Shown here piece after piece: positions 17,355 to 26,622 of a stretch of DNA of 64,000 bases. The position numbers and the translations under genes are program-made. The notes beneath the pieces are model-generated. The model searched no databases and was not told the origin of the DNA. It saw only the letters and a program-made list of their open reading frames with translations. Source of the stretch: Acidovorax radicis N35 (GTDB lineage Bacteria > Pseudomonadota > Gammaproteobacteria > Burkholderiales > Burkholderiaceae_C); NCBI RefSeq assembly GCF_000204195.1, contig NZ_AFBG01000019.1, positions 1-64,000 of the forward strand. The letters run 5' to 3'. How positions within the stretch are numbered: the first letter of the stretch is position 1; the number at the start of each line of letters is the position of its first letter.

Positions 17355-18640
17355 TGAAGCCCCCCCTTGCTGCCACCGCATTCACCGCATTCGTGGCGCT
17401 GGCTGCGTGCCTGCTGGCCCTGCCCGCCCACGCTGCCACCGTGCAGGTGCGCCCCGGGCAAGACCTGCAAGCTGCCATCCAGGCCGCCAAACCGGGCGAC
17501 ACGGTGGAGGTGCTGCGTGGCGCCTACCGCGTGAACCTGCGCATCGACAAGGCCCTGACCCTGCGCGGCATCGACCGCCCCACGCTCAGCGGCGGCCAGG
17601 CGGGCGACACCATCCGAGTCACCGCGCCCGACGTGGTGATCGAAGGCCTGATCGTGCGCGACTCGGGCACCAGCCTCAAGGACCAGAACGCGGGCATCTA
17701 CATCTTCCCTGGCGCGCACCGCGCCGTGGTCCGCCACAACGACCTCACCTACAACCTGTTCGGCCTGTGGATCGAGAAGGCCAACGACGTGCAGGTGCTG
17801 CACAACACCATCACCGGCCTGCGCGACGTGGGCTCGTCGCAGCGTGGCAACGGGGTGCAGCTGTACAACACCACGGGCGCGCGCATCGAGGGCAATCACA
17901 TCAGCTTTGTGCGCGACGCGCTGTATGTGGATGTATCGCACCACGCCGTGTTCCGGGGCAACCGACTGCACCACAGCCGCTACGGCACGCACTACATGAA
18001 CTCCTACTACAACCTGTGGGAAGACAACGACACCTACTACAACCGGGGCGGCCTGGCGCTGATGGAAGTGCGCGACCAGGTGGTGCGCAACAACCGCGCG
18101 TGGGGCAACAGCGACCACGGCATCATGCTGCGCACCATGCAGGACTCGGTGATCGAGAACAACGTGGTGGCCGAGAACAACCGGGGCTTCTTCATCTACG
18201 ACGTGGAGTACGTCACCCTGCGCGGCAACCTCGTCACACGCAACACCGTGGGCGTGCACCTGTCCGCAGGCTCCACCCGCAACAAGGTTGAAGGCAACGA
18301 CTTCATCGGCAACCGCGAGCAGGTGCGCTATGTGGGCACCCGCGACGAGCGCTGGGGCACCGAAGGCGGCAACCACTGGAGCAACTACCTGGGCTGGGAC
18401 CGCGACGGCAACGGCGTAGGCGATGTGCCCTACGAAGCCAACGACATGGTGGACCGCCTGACCTGGCGCCACCCCGCCATCAAGCTGCTGCTGGCCAGCC
18501 CCGCCGTGCAGGCACTGCGCCTGGTGGGCCAGCAATTTCCGGTGCTGCGCGTGCCCACCGTGGTGGACCCCAAGCCCCGCATGCAACCGAACCAACCCCA
18601 ACGGAATTTTCAGCGTGACACGCAACCCTCCCCCCATTGA
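17354..18640 (+). CDS. nosD: NosD, periplasmic beta-helix copper-site maturation protein
   Basis: Needed to assemble the CuZ sulfide-bridged cluster of NosZ, working with the NosFY transporter. It has 428 residues: a signal peptide (LAACLLALPAHA) and then right-handed beta-helix (CASH/parallel) repeats across about 35-340. Examples are DGIMLRTMQDSVIENN-like Asn-rich turns such as VENNVVAENNRGFF-type strings, and EGGNHWSNYLGWD, a family hallmark. The ATG at 17354 shares its first base with the nosR stop (TGATG), so translation is probably coupled. The 3' end overlaps nosF by 26 bases. Confidence 0.96.
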   Translation: MKPPLAATAFTAFVALAACLLALPAHAATVQVRPGQDLQAAIQAAKPGDTVEVLRGAYRVNLRIDKALTLRGIDRPTLSGGQAGDTIRVTAPDVVIEGLIVRDSGTSLKDQNAGIYIFPGAHRAVVRHNDLTYNLFGLWIEKANDVQVLHNTITGLRDVGSSQRGNGVQLYNTTGARIEGNHISFVRDALYVDVSHHAVFRGNRLHHSRYGTHYMNSYYNLWEDNDTYYNRGGLALMEVRDQVVRNNRAWGNSDHGIMLRTMQDSVIENNVVAENNRGFFIYDVEYVTLRGNLVTRNTVGVHLSAGSTRNKVEGNDFIGNREQVRYVGTRDERWGTEGGNHWSNYLGWDRDGNGVGDVPYEANDMVDRLTWRHPAIKLLLASPAVQALRLVGQQFPVLRVPTVVDPKPRMQPNQPQRNFQRDTQPSPH

Positions 18641-19559
18641 CCTGAGCGAGCCCCCCGCCATCGAGGTGCGGGGCGCGCACAAGCACTACGGCGCACTGCA
18701 CGCCGTGGACGGCATCGACCTGCGCATCGCGCGCGGCGAGATCTTTGGCCTCATCGGCCACAACGGCGCGGGCAAGAGCACGCTGTTCAAGATGATCCTG
18801 GGCCTCACGCCCGCCACCTCGGGCGAGATCCGGGTGGGCGGCGCCACGGTGCAGGGCCGCGACTTTCGTGCCGCCCGCCGCCACCTGGGCTACCTGCCCG
18901 AGAACGTGGTGCTCTACGACAACCTGAACGGGCTGGAGACACTGCGTTTCTTCGCCCGCCTCAAGGGTGCGCCCCTCACGCAATGCCCCGCGCTGCTGGA
19001 ACGCGTCGGCCTGGCCCACGCGGGCAACCGCGCCGTGCGCGAATACTCCAAGGGCATGCGCCAGCGCCTGGGGTTTGCACAGGCCCTGCTGGGCGAGCCC
19101 CAGGTGCTGCTGCTCGACGAGCCCACCAACGGCCTGGACCCGCAGGCCATCCGCGACTTCTACGCCACGCTGCGCGAGCTGCAAGCGGGTGGCGTGACCA
19201 TCGTCATCACCTCGCACATCCTGGCCGAACTGCAGGAGCGCGTGGACCGCTTGGCCATCCTGGCCTCCGGCAAGCTGCAGGCCCTGGGCAGCGTGCAGGC
19301 ACTGCGCGAGCAGGCGCACATGCCGCTGACCATCCACCTCACGCTGGCTGCGGCCGACCGGCCTGCCGCGCTGGGGCTGCTCTCTGCAGTGCCCGGCGTC
19401 ACCGGGACGGAAACGCCGGAAGGCCTGCATGTGGACTGCCCGCGCGGCAGCAAGATGGCCGTGCTGGGTGCGCTGGCACCGCTGGGCACCGCGCTGCAGG
19501 ACCTGCAGATCCAGGAACCCTCGCTTGAGGATGTGTACTTCGACCTGCGCAAGGGCTAG
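18615..19559 (+). CDS. nosF: NosF, ABC transporter ATPase
   Basis: Energises the NosFY exporter that delivers a sulfur species for CuZ assembly through NosD. It has 314 residues. Walker A GHNGAGKST lies near residue 54, the signature YSKGMRQRLG near 145 and Walker B VLLLDEPTNGLD near 165, followed by a switch histidine in ITSHILAE. The start is GTG at 18615 inside nosD. The C-terminal domain (about 225-314) is typical of NosF-type ATPases. Confidence 0.96.
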   Translation: MTRNPPPIDLSEPPAIEVRGAHKHYGALHAVDGIDLRIARGEIFGLIGHNGAGKSTLFKMILGLTPATSGEIRVGGATVQGRDFRAARRHLGYLPENVVLYDNLNGLETLRFFARLKGAPLTQCPALLERVGLAHAGNRAVREYSKGMRQRLGFAQALLGEPQVLLLDEPTNGLDPQAIRDFYATLRELQAGGVTIVITSHILAELQERVDRLAILASGKLQALGSVQALREQAHMPLTIHLTLAAADRPAALGLLSAVPGVTGTETPEGLHVDCPRGSKMAVLGALAPLGTALQDLQIQEPSLEDVYFDLRKG

Positions 19560-19561
19560 CC

Positions 19562-20377
19562 ATGGAATTCCAACAAATCTTCACCATCGCGGGCAAAGAG
19601 TTCCGCGACCGCATGCGCAACCGCTGGGTGCTGGCCGTGGCGCTCGTGTTCACCGTGTTCTCGCTGGCCATCGCCTACTTTGGCGGCGCGCAGCAGGGCA
19701 CGGTGGGTTTTCGCTCCATCGAGTTCACCATCGCCAGCCTGGTCAGCCTGGTGATCTACCTGATCCCGCTGATCGCGCTCCTGCTGGGCTTTGACGCCAT
19801 CGTGGGCGAGCGCGAGCGCGGCTCGCTCGATCTGCTGCTGTCATTGCCCATCACGCGGCTGGAGCTGCTGCTGGGCAAGTACCTGGGGCTGGCGGCGGCG
19901 CTTACGCTCTCGACGCTGGCGGGGTTCGGCCTGGTGGCGGTGTTGCTGGTCCGGCAGTTCAGCGGGGCTGCGCTGTTCCACTACGGCGGCTTCATGATCA
20001 GCTCGGTGCTGCTGGGGCTGGCGTTCCTGAGCATGGCGGTGCTGCTCTCGGTGCTCACCCACGAACGCACACGCGCCTCAGGCCTGGCGATTGCCGCCTG
20101 GTTCTTTTTTGTGCTGGTGTTTGACCTGCTGCTGCTGGGCGCCCTGGTGGCCACGGGCGGCAGTGTGGGCGGCGAGGCCATGGCCTACCTGCTACTGCTC
20201 AACCCGGCCGACGTTTTCCGCATCCTCAACGTGTTCTCGCTCGACGACGTGCGTACCCTGTACGGCCTGACCAGCATCGTGCCCCCTGCCCTGGCCAAGC
20301 CATGGCTGATGGGCGCGGTGATGGCGGGCTGGATCGTGGTGCCCCTGGGCCTGGCGAGCTGGAGATTCAAGCCATGA
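19562..20377 (+). CDS. nosY: NosY, ABC transporter permease
   Basis: Membrane partner of NosF. It has 271 residues with about six transmembrane segments (for example ALVFTVFSLAIAYF, LVSLVIYLIPLIALLLGF, AAWFFFVLVFDLLLLGALV). The conserved cytoplasmic loop IVGERERGSLDLLLSLPITR is a hallmark of this permease family. It starts 2 bp after nosF and overlaps nosL by ATGA, so translation of F, Y and L is coupled. Confidence 0.96.
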   Translation: MEFQQIFTIAGKEFRDRMRNRWVLAVALVFTVFSLAIAYFGGAQQGTVGFRSIEFTIASLVSLVIYLIPLIALLLGFDAIVGERERGSLDLLLSLPITRLELLLGKYLGLAAALTLSTLAGFGLVAVLLVRQFSGAALFHYGGFMISSVLLGLAFLSMAVLLSVLTHERTRASGLAIAAWFFFVLVFDLLLLGALVATGGSVGGEAMAYLLLLNPADVFRILNVFSLDDVRTLYGLTSIVPPALAKPWLMGAVMAGWIVVPLGLASWRFKP

Positions 20378-20946
20378 CGAAAAAATCCCACAACCAATAC
20401 CAATGCGCGTGCGCCACACGGCGCCAACTGCTGGGCTGGGCGGCCCTCGCATCGCTGGGCACGCTCACGGGCCTGACCGGCTGCAGCCAGGCGGACAACA
20501 GCGCGCAGTCCCTGAAACCCGTGGAGATCGACCGCACCACCAGTTGCGAACTCGACGGCATGCTGCTGGCCGACTACCCCGGCCCCAAGGCGCAGGTGCA
20601 TTTCGCGGGGCAGGACAAGCCCTCGTTCTTTTGCGACACGGTGGAACTGTTCAGCACCCTGCTGGCCGGCGAACAGGTCCGCGCCGTGCAGGCCATGTAC
20701 GTGCAGGACATGGGCCAGGCCGACTGGAATGCACCACAGGGCCACTGGATCGACGGCAAGACTGCCCTCTACGTGGTGGGCGGCAAGCGCCACGGCTCCA
20801 TGGGCCCCACCATCGGCAGCTTTGCGCAAGAGGCCGACGCGAAAAAGTTTGCTGCTGAATATGGCGGCAAGGTGCTGCGCTTTGCCGAGATCACGCCCGC
20901 CATGGTGGACCTGAGCGGCGGGGCACTGCACGACACGCGGATGTAA
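20374..20946 (+). CDS. nosL: NosL copper chaperone lipoprotein, variant site
   Basis: Outer-membrane-anchored copper(I) chaperone supplying NosZ. It has 190 residues with an ARRQLLGWAALASLG-like signal (TRRQLLGWAAL in the sequence) and a lipobox at GLTGC (C37). The family metal motif is C-x-x-C-G-M, but here it reads CELDGM, with Asp for the second Cys. Other NosL features such as SFFCDTVELF, MYVQDMGQADW and GKRHGSMGPTIGSF are present. It starts inside the nosY stop codon (ATGA), and a second NosL-like gene follows. Confidence 0.92.
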   Translation: MTKKSHNQYQCACATRRQLLGWAALASLGTLTGLTGCSQADNSAQSLKPVEIDRTTSCELDGMLLADYPGPKAQVHFAGQDKPSFFCDTVELFSTLLAGEQVRAVQAMYVQDMGQADWNAPQGHWIDGKTALYVVGGKRHGSMGPTIGSFAQEADAKKFAAEYGGKVLRFAEITPAMVDLSGGALHDTRM

Positions 20947-20953
20947 GCCGCCC

Positions 20954-21607
20954 ATGCCTGCGCTGATGCCCCACCCACGCGCCACCACCCGGCGCACCGC
21001 GCTCGCAGCCCTGCTGCTGGGCTCGGCAGGCCTGGTGGCATGGCAATGGCCCCAGCACACCCCGCCCCGCCCCTCCGGCAACGCGGCCCTGGAGGGGATT
21101 GGCGACGATGTGTGTGTGGTGGCGCCACCCACGCCCTACGACCCTGCGCTGGGCCAGCCCCTGGCCGCTGCGCGCGAGGTGCCCGCCGACGCGCGCTGCC
21201 CGGTGTGTGGCATGTACCCGGCACGCGCACGGGCGTGGGCGGCGCAGGTCATTTTTGCGGACGGGGACGCCTACTTTTTCGACTCGCCGCTCAGCCTCAT
21301 GCTGTACCTGGGCAACGTGGCCCACTACACGCGGGGCCGCACGGCCGAAGCCATCGTGGCCCGGTATGTGACCGATACCGGTACGGGTGGTTGGCTGAAC
21401 GCGCAGGAGGCGGTGTATGTGACAGGGTCTTCGGCCATGGGGCCGATGCGGGCGGGCAATCTGCCCGCCTTTGCCGATGCGGAGGCTGCGCTGCGGTTTG
21501 CGCAGCAGCGTGGGGGGCGGTCCGTGCCCTTCGGCGCCATCGACGCACCCCTGCTGCGCGGGCTGGCCCCGAACCTCCGGGCCGACCACCGTCGGCATTC
21601 AGGCTGA
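20954..21607 (+). CDS. Second NosL-type copper protein
   Basis: 217 residues, beginning 7 bp after nosL. An N-terminal Arg-rich segment and hydrophobic stretch (TRRTALAALLLGSAGLVAW) fits a membrane anchor or signal without a lipobox. The canonical NosL site CPVCGM is intact near residue 83. Later motifs AYFFDSPLSLMLYLGN, WLNAQEAVYVTGSSAMGPM and GNLPAFADAEAALRFAQQ parallel the first NosL. It closes the nos operon, convergent with rhlE, and is likely a second copper donor. The pair looks like an old tandem duplication. Confidence 0.88.
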   Translation: MPALMPHPRATTRRTALAALLLGSAGLVAWQWPQHTPPRPSGNAALEGIGDDVCVVAPPTPYDPALGQPLAAAREVPADARCPVCGMYPARARAWAAQVIFADGDAYFFDSPLSLMLYLGNVAHYTRGRTAEAIVARYVTDTGTGGWLNAQEAVYVTGSSAMGPMRAGNLPAFADAEAALRFAQQRGGRSVPFGAIDAPLLRGLAPNLRADHRRHSG

Positions 21608-21615
21608 GGATGATT

Positions 21616-21688
21616 CAATTGCTATCAAAAATATAGCAATCAGCGCTTATCCATCAAGCGCTACAGGCCTGAAAAGGCCTGATTTTGA
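21616..21688 (-). repeat. Family A repeat copy A4, with terminator-like hairpin
   Basis: Full-length copy, with GCTATCAAAAATATAGC arm, core GCGCTTATCCATCAAGCGCT, and AGGCCTGAAAAGGCCT hairpin followed by GATTTTG. It fills the convergent nos-rhlE junction and abuts the rhlE stop codon (TAG, 21691-21689). Read in the rhlE direction it has the same orientation as A5, A6, A8 and A9 relative to their genes. Confidence 0.93.
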
Positions 21689-23185
21689 CTATTGCACCGA
21701 GGTTTCTGGCTGGGCAGCCTTGAACAGTGCGGCCACCTTGCGCTTGGGCTTGATGTTGGCGGAGATGCTGCTGCGTTGTGCAGACTTGGCAGCCTCCCAG
21801 GCAGGCGCTGCATCTGCAGCGGCGCTGGCCTCATACGGCTTCTCAAAGAAGGGATCGCGCGAGGCAACGGCCGGGCGGAAGCCACGGTGCTGTTCACGCG
21901 GCTCGCGGGATTCGCGGCCACCACGGTGTTCGCGTTCACGTTCGCGGCGCGGGGCCGCCGAGATGGCATCGCGTCCATCGCCCGTCTCGCCGGCTTCGCG
22001 CCAGGCGCGGCGGCCGTCGTTGATGCGGCCACGGGGCTGGTCTTCTTCGTATTCGATGGCTTCGAGTTCGATCTTCTTCTTGATCAGCTTCTCAATGTCG
22101 GCCACCAGGCGGGCATCGCTGCCCGACACCAGCGTGACCGCCAGGCCCGACGCGCCCGCACGGCCCGTGCGGCCGATGCGGTGCACGTAGTCTTCGGCGT
22201 TGAACGGCACGTCGAAGTTGAACACGGCCGGCACGTCCTTGATGTCGAGGCCACGCGCGGCCACATCGGTACACACCAGCAGATCGACCTCGCCGCTCTT
22301 GAAGGCTTCGAGCGCCTTCAGGCGCTCGTCCTGGCTCTTGTCGCCATGCAGCGCGGTGGTCTTGAGGCCCTCACGCTCCAGGCTGCGCGCCAGGCGTGCA
22401 CAACCGAGCTTGCTGTTCACGAAGATGAACGCCTGCTTCAAACCCCGGGTCTTGAGCACCTGGTGGATGGCACGGCGCTTGTCGTCATCGTTGGCGCTGT
22501 AGAAGCGCTGCTCCACGGTGGAGGCCGTTTCGTTCGGGCGGGCCACCTCGATGGTGATGGGGTTTTGCAGGTAGCTGCTGGCCAGGCGCTTGATCTCGGG
22601 CGAGAACGTGGCACTGAACAAGAGCGTGGTGCGCTGCTTGGGCAGGTAGCTCAGGATGCGCTGCAGGTCGGGCAGAAAACCGATGTCCAGCATGCGGTCC
22701 GCCTCGTCGAGCACCACGTACTCGACCTGGTTGAGCACCGCGTTCTTGGCTTCGATGTGGTCCAGCAACCGGCCTGGGGTGGCCACCAGCACTTCGACGC
22801 CTTTTTTCAGCTCGATGGTCTGGGGCTTCATGTCCATGCCGCCAAACACCACGGTGCTGCGCAGCTTGGTGTACTTGGCGTACAGCGCGATCTGCTGGGC
22901 GACCTGGTCGGCCAGCTCCCGCGTGGGCAACAGCACCAGGGCACGCACGGGGTGGCGGGCCGGGGATGTGGAGCTGCTTTCGTGCTTGAGCAGGCGTTGC
23001 AGCAGAGGCAGCGAGAAAGCCGCCGTCTTGCCGGTGCCCGTCTGGGCTGCGCCCATCACGTCTTGCCCTGTGAGCACCACCGGAATGGCCTGCTCCTGGA
23101 TGGGCGTCATGGACTCGTAGCCCATTTCGGCTACGGCGCGCGCGAGCGGTTCAGCCAGCGATAGATTGGAAAAGGAACTTGTCAT
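21689..23185 (-). CDS. rhlE: DEAD-box RNA helicase, RhlE type
   Basis: ATP-dependent RNA unwinding enzyme for ribosome assembly or RNA turnover. It has 498 residues. Helicase motifs are in order: Q motif (MTPIQEQAIP), motif I AQTGTGKTA near 45, PTRELA, VATPGR, DEAD near 160, SAT near 195, and later TDVAARGLDI and HRIGRTGRAG. The C-terminal 120 residues are rich in Arg, Glu and Gly (REREREHRGGRE), an RNA-binding tail typical of RhlE. It is transcribed alone, and family A repeats sit at its own 3' end and beyond its start. Confidence 0.96.
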   Translation of the reverse strand: MTSSFSNLSLAEPLARAVAEMGYESMTPIQEQAIPVVLTGQDVMGAAQTGTGKTAAFSLPLLQRLLKHESSSTSPARHPVRALVLLPTRELADQVAQQIALYAKYTKLRSTVVFGGMDMKPQTIELKKGVEVLVATPGRLLDHIEAKNAVLNQVEYVVLDEADRMLDIGFLPDLQRILSYLPKQRTTLLFSATFSPEIKRLASSYLQNPITIEVARPNETASTVEQRFYSANDDDKRRAIHQVLKTRGLKQAFIFVNSKLGCARLARSLEREGLKTTALHGDKSQDERLKALEAFKSGEVDLLVCTDVAARGLDIKDVPAVFNFDVPFNAEDYVHRIGRTGRAGASGLAVTLVSGSDARLVADIEKLIKKKIELEAIEYEEDQPRGRINDGRRAWREAGETGDGRDAISAAPRREREREHRGGRESREPREQHRGFRPAVASRDPFFEKPYEASAAADAAPAWEAAKSAQRSSISANIKPKRKVAALFKAAQPETSVQ

Positions 23186-23285
23186 TTAGCCCTCTATTGT
23201 CGCACCGGTGGCCCAAAAAGCGATTTTTTGCAGTTTGGGCGTGGTACATGGCGCGTCTTTCTGACCAACACACTTCCACCAGGAA

Positions 23286-23347
23286 CTATTATTTTTATAG
23301 CTATCAGCGCTTATCCATCAAGCGCCAGGGACAATTTTTATTCAAAA
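23286..23347 (-). repeat. Family A repeat copy A5, at the SulP gene stop
   Basis: Contains TATAGCTATCAGCGCTTATC and CATCAAGCGCCAGGGACAAT. It starts within two bases of the SulP gene stop (TAA) when read in that gene's direction. Confidence 0.92.
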
Positions 23348-23348
23348 C

Positions 23349-25547
23349 TTACTCCAGCACAGCCCGCAATTGGCGTGTGGTCACGGCCAGGCGCCTCGCC
23401 CCGATCTGGGCGAGGTTATTCATCACCGTGAGCGCCGCCTCGGGGTATTGCCGGGCCCAGGCATCAAAGTGCGCCCGCGACAGGCGGACCAGGTGCGCAG
23501 ACCCCCGTTCAGAACCCGCACAGGCGCTGCGCGCAGCGCCGTTGAGGAACGCCATCTCGCCAAACGCCATACCCGGCCCGACCGTGGCCAGGCGCAGCCC
23601 CTTGTCGGGCGGCCACTGGGTCACCAGCGTGACGTGGCCCGACTTCACCACCAGCAGGTCGTGGTCGGTGTCGCCCGCCCGGAACACCACCCCGTGGGGC
23701 GGCACGGCCAGGGGTTCCAGCACAGCCATCAGGGCCTCGGCCGCCGCCCGGGGCACGCCCTCGCCAATCTCACCGAGCAGATCCCTTTCTGGCCGGGCGG
23801 GGCGTTGCTCAATGGGGCGCTGCGAGAGGATGCCGGCCTCGGCCCACTCCAAGGCACGGTCCAGGTCGGCAAAGGCGCGCACGTGGTCGCCCGCATGCTC
23901 GGCGGCCATCGGGTCGAGCGCCGCCACGGCAGCAGCAATGCCCTGCTGGCCCAGGTCGCGCACCAGCGCTCGCAACTGCGCCAATGCCGTGCTGTCCCAG
24001 GCGGGCACGCGGCCCGCATCCAGAATCACCCAGCGGTGGCGCGGCTGCAGCAGCAAACGCACCTGCTCGGCCAGATGGGCCGCCACGCCGAACGACATCA
24101 CGCCCTGCAGCTCAAACACCGCCACCTGGTTCATGCGCGGCACCAGCCAGGTGTCCGACCCCGCCCGGCGCAGCCGGCGTGAGCGCAGTTCGCCATCCAG
24201 CCGCACATGGCGCAGCACCTTGGCGGCGGAGTCGTGCAGCAACACAAAGGTGGCCACCACCAGACCCGCCACCAGAGCCCCCACGCCGCCCATCACGGCA
24301 AACACCAGCGCCACCAGCCAGCTCTGCGCCCAGGTCACCCGCGAGCGTTGCGCGTAGCGCAGCGACCACATGAGGCCCGGTACCTGCATAAGACCTGCCA
24401 GCACCAGCCCACCCGCCAGGCAGGCCATGGGCACCCAGTGCAGCCACCAGGCGCCCGTGACCGCCACGCCGAGCATGATGCCGGCATGCCAGCGCGGTGC
24501 ATCGCGAGACGGGCCCGCCTGCGCCAGCACGATGCGCGAGCGCGATGCACTGGTCGATGCGGGAATCATCCCCGCCAGCCCGCACAACACGCCCAGCAGG
24601 CTCTCGCGGCGCAAGGTCAGGTTGGCGTTGCTGCGCAGGCCATGGTCCAGCTCCAGTTCCTGGTTGAAAACCAGAATCTCAAGGCTGTTGACCAGCGCCA
24701 TCAACAGCGCCAGCACCACCAGGTCCGACCCGTGCTGCTGCGCCAGTGCCATCCAGGGAACGCCCGTCCAGTCCGGCCACAGCGGGCCGGCAAACTGGCT
24801 GGGCTGCACGGCGGCAGCGAACACATCCCCCAGCCCACCACCCCACAGCCCCGCCACCGCCACGGCCAACGCCACCAGGACCACGGCCGACAGCAGCCCC
24901 GGCATCCGGGGCCAGCGCCAGCGCAGCCCCCAGGCCAGCCCCACCACGGCCGCCGCCGCCAGCAGGTGCCAGCCGGTGCGGGCGTCCCACAGGGCGTCGG
25001 GCCCCGCACCGAAGCCGTTGCGCACCTGCCCCACCACCATCGACAACCCTACCCCGGCCGCAAAGCCATGCGTGACCGAAACGGGCAGGAACCGCGCCAC
25101 CGAGGCCAGCCGCAGCACACCCAGCAGCCACTGGAAAACAAACGCCAGGGCCACCGTGGCCCCGCTCACGGCCAGCACCTGGCGCGCACTCAGCCCCAGC
25201 GCAGGGGCCGCACCATGGGCGGTGGCCAGCACGGCCGCAAACAGCAGCGCCACCACGGTCGTGGGCGCGTAGACAACACCCGCACGCGGCACCACCAGCG
25301 TCAGCAACAGGCCCGGCAAGGCCGCCGACCACAACGCCAGCGCGGCAAGGGAATGCTCGCCCGCCAGGGGCGCAAAGGCCAGCAGGCCCAGGCCCACCGC
25401 GTGGGGCACCGTGACCGCCGCAGCCGACCACGCGGCCGCCGCGCCCGAGGCACGCTGCGCAGGCAGGCTGGTGACCTCGCTCGACCGGGGTTCAGACACT
25501 GGCGCCAGCGGTGCGGGCCGGGATGGATGTGGGGACGACATGGACAA
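23349..25547 (-). CDS. SulP family transporter with STAS and cNMP-binding domains
   Basis: Predicted anion (sulfate or bicarbonate) permease of 732 residues. About 11-12 membrane segments lie in residues 35-430, including the SulP-type VPHAVGLGLLAFAPLAG start and FQWLLGVLRLASVARFLPVSV. A STAS domain follows (about 455-560). The C-terminal cyclic-nucleotide-binding fold (about 595-715) has VKSGHVTLVTQ, GMAFGEMAFLNGAARSA and ARAFDAW-like elements. The GEMA.L...RSA motif is the phosphate-binding cassette core. Alternative starts at codons 1 and 3 exist. The substrate is not evident. Confidence 0.88.
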   Translation of the reverse strand: MSMSSPHPSRPAPLAPVSEPRSSEVTSLPAQRASGAAAAWSAAAVTVPHAVGLGLLAFAPLAGEHSLAALALWSAALPGLLLTLVVPRAGVVYAPTTVVALLFAAVLATAHGAAPALGLSARQVLAVSGATVALAFVFQWLLGVLRLASVARFLPVSVTHGFAAGVGLSMVVGQVRNGFGAGPDALWDARTGWHLLAAAAVVGLAWGLRWRWPRMPGLLSAVVLVALAVAVAGLWGGGLGDVFAAAVQPSQFAGPLWPDWTGVPWMALAQQHGSDLVVLALLMALVNSLEILVFNQELELDHGLRSNANLTLRRESLLGVLCGLAGMIPASTSASRSRIVLAQAGPSRDAPRWHAGIMLGVAVTGAWWLHWVPMACLAGGLVLAGLMQVPGLMWSLRYAQRSRVTWAQSWLVALVFAVMGGVGALVAGLVVATFVLLHDSAAKVLRHVRLDGELRSRRLRRAGSDTWLVPRMNQVAVFELQGVMSFGVAAHLAEQVRLLLQPRHRWVILDAGRVPAWDSTALAQLRALVRDLGQQGIAAAVAALDPMAAEHAGDHVRAFADLDRALEWAEAGILSQRPIEQRPARPERDLLGEIGEGVPRAAAEALMAVLEPLAVPPHGVVFRAGDTDHDLLVVKSGHVTLVTQWPPDKGLRLATVGPGMAFGEMAFLNGAARSACAGSERGSAHLVRLSRAHFDAWARQYPEAALTVMNNLAQIGARRLAVTTRQLRAVLE

Positions 25548-25625
25548 GTCCAGACCAAGAGCACTTTGACGATCTAGGAAACCCCAGGGACGGGCTGTGC
25601 CGCAGCCACGCCCCTAGTTATAGCC

Positions 25626-26498
25626 CTAGAGGCTGCGCGCTGCGAAGGTGTCGCAGGCTTTGACGCTGCCGTTCTGCAGGCCGTTGTTGAACCAGCGCTG
25701 CCGCTGTGCGCTGGTGCCGTGGGTAAAACTTTCGGGCACCACTGCCCCGCCGCTGGACCGCTGCAGGGCGTCGTCGCCGATCTTGGCCGCTGCGTTCATG
25801 GCCTCTTCCACATCACCCTGCTCCAGGATCTTGCGCGCGTTCTGCGCATGGTGCGCCCACACCCCGGCAAAGCAATCCGCCTGCAGTTCCAGCCGCACCG
25901 AGAGCGCGTTGTATTCCGCCTTGCCCACACGGCCGCGCATCTGGTCCACCTTGCCGCTGATGCCCAGCTGGTTTTGCACATGGTGACCCACCTCATGGGC
26001 AATCACATAGGCCTGGGCAAAGTCGCCCGGCGCCCCCAGGCGGTTCTTGAGGGTTTCATAAAAGCCCAGGTCGATGTAGACCTTCTGGTCCGCCGGGCAG
26101 TAGAACGGGCCCATCGCCGCCTGCCCGGTGCCACAGGCCGTGGGCGTGGCGCCACGAAACAACACCAGGCGCGGCTCCTGGTAGGTGCCACCGCCCTGGC
26201 GGAACACGGCCTGCCACACATCTTCGGTATCGGCCAGCACGGTCGAGACAAAGCGGGCCATGGTGTCGTCGGCCGGCGGGCGCTGGGCCGGCCCTTGCGA
26301 CTGCACCTGTGCGGGCGGCCCTCCACCGCTGAGCAGCCCCAGGATCGTGAGCGGATTGATGCCCAGCACCCATCCACCCACCAGGGCGATGACGATGGTG
26401 CCGATGCCAATGTTGCGCCCCCCGAAAACAGGCGAACCGCCGCCACCACTGCGCCGGTCTTCCACGTTGTCCGATTCGCGATTGCCTTCCCATTTCAT
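25626..26498 (-). CDS. ypfJ: Neutral zinc metallopeptidase, YpfJ/KPN_02809 family
   Basis: Membrane-anchored protein of 290 residues. One transmembrane segment (about 31-57) follows a charged Gly-rich N terminus. The peptidase domain has HEVGHH with ligands H168, E169 and H172, and downstream [14 protein letters not shown] carries the further Glu/Asp ligand. [17 protein letters not shown] near the C terminus is conserved. The start at 26498 ([10 protein letters not shown]) was chosen for its GGAGACACAG ribosome site. The substrate is unknown. It is divergent from pcp. Confidence 0.92.
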   Translation of the reverse strand: MKWEGNRESDNVEDRRSGGGGSPVFGGRNIGIGTIVIALVGGWVLGINPLTILGLLSGGGPPAQVQSQGPAQRPPADDTMARFVSTVLADTEDVWQAVFRQGGGTYQEPRLVLFRGATPTACGTGQAAMGPFYCPADQKVYIDLGFYETLKNRLGAPGDFAQAYVIAHEVGHHVQNQLGISGKVDQMRGRVGKAEYNALSVRLELQADCFAGVWAHHAQNARKILEQGDVEEAMNAAAKIGDDALQRSSGGAVVPESFTHGTSAQRQRWFNNGLQNGSVKACDTFAARSL

Positions 26499-26622
26499 AC
26501 TGTGTCTCCAGCGCCCTCGCAGTGTGGAGGGCATGGCCGCCATGTTACGCGGCACGGGAACCTGGTGGGCCGTTTACGATGGCCCGCCTGCCCGTGCCCG
26601 CAGGCGGATTTGGATTTGCACA

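Noticed and set aside
12193-17381. Long minus-strand frames opposite nosZ and nosR
   Set aside because: They mirror NosZ and NosR codons, contain no known domain and have no ribosome sites; the plus-strand proteins are certain.
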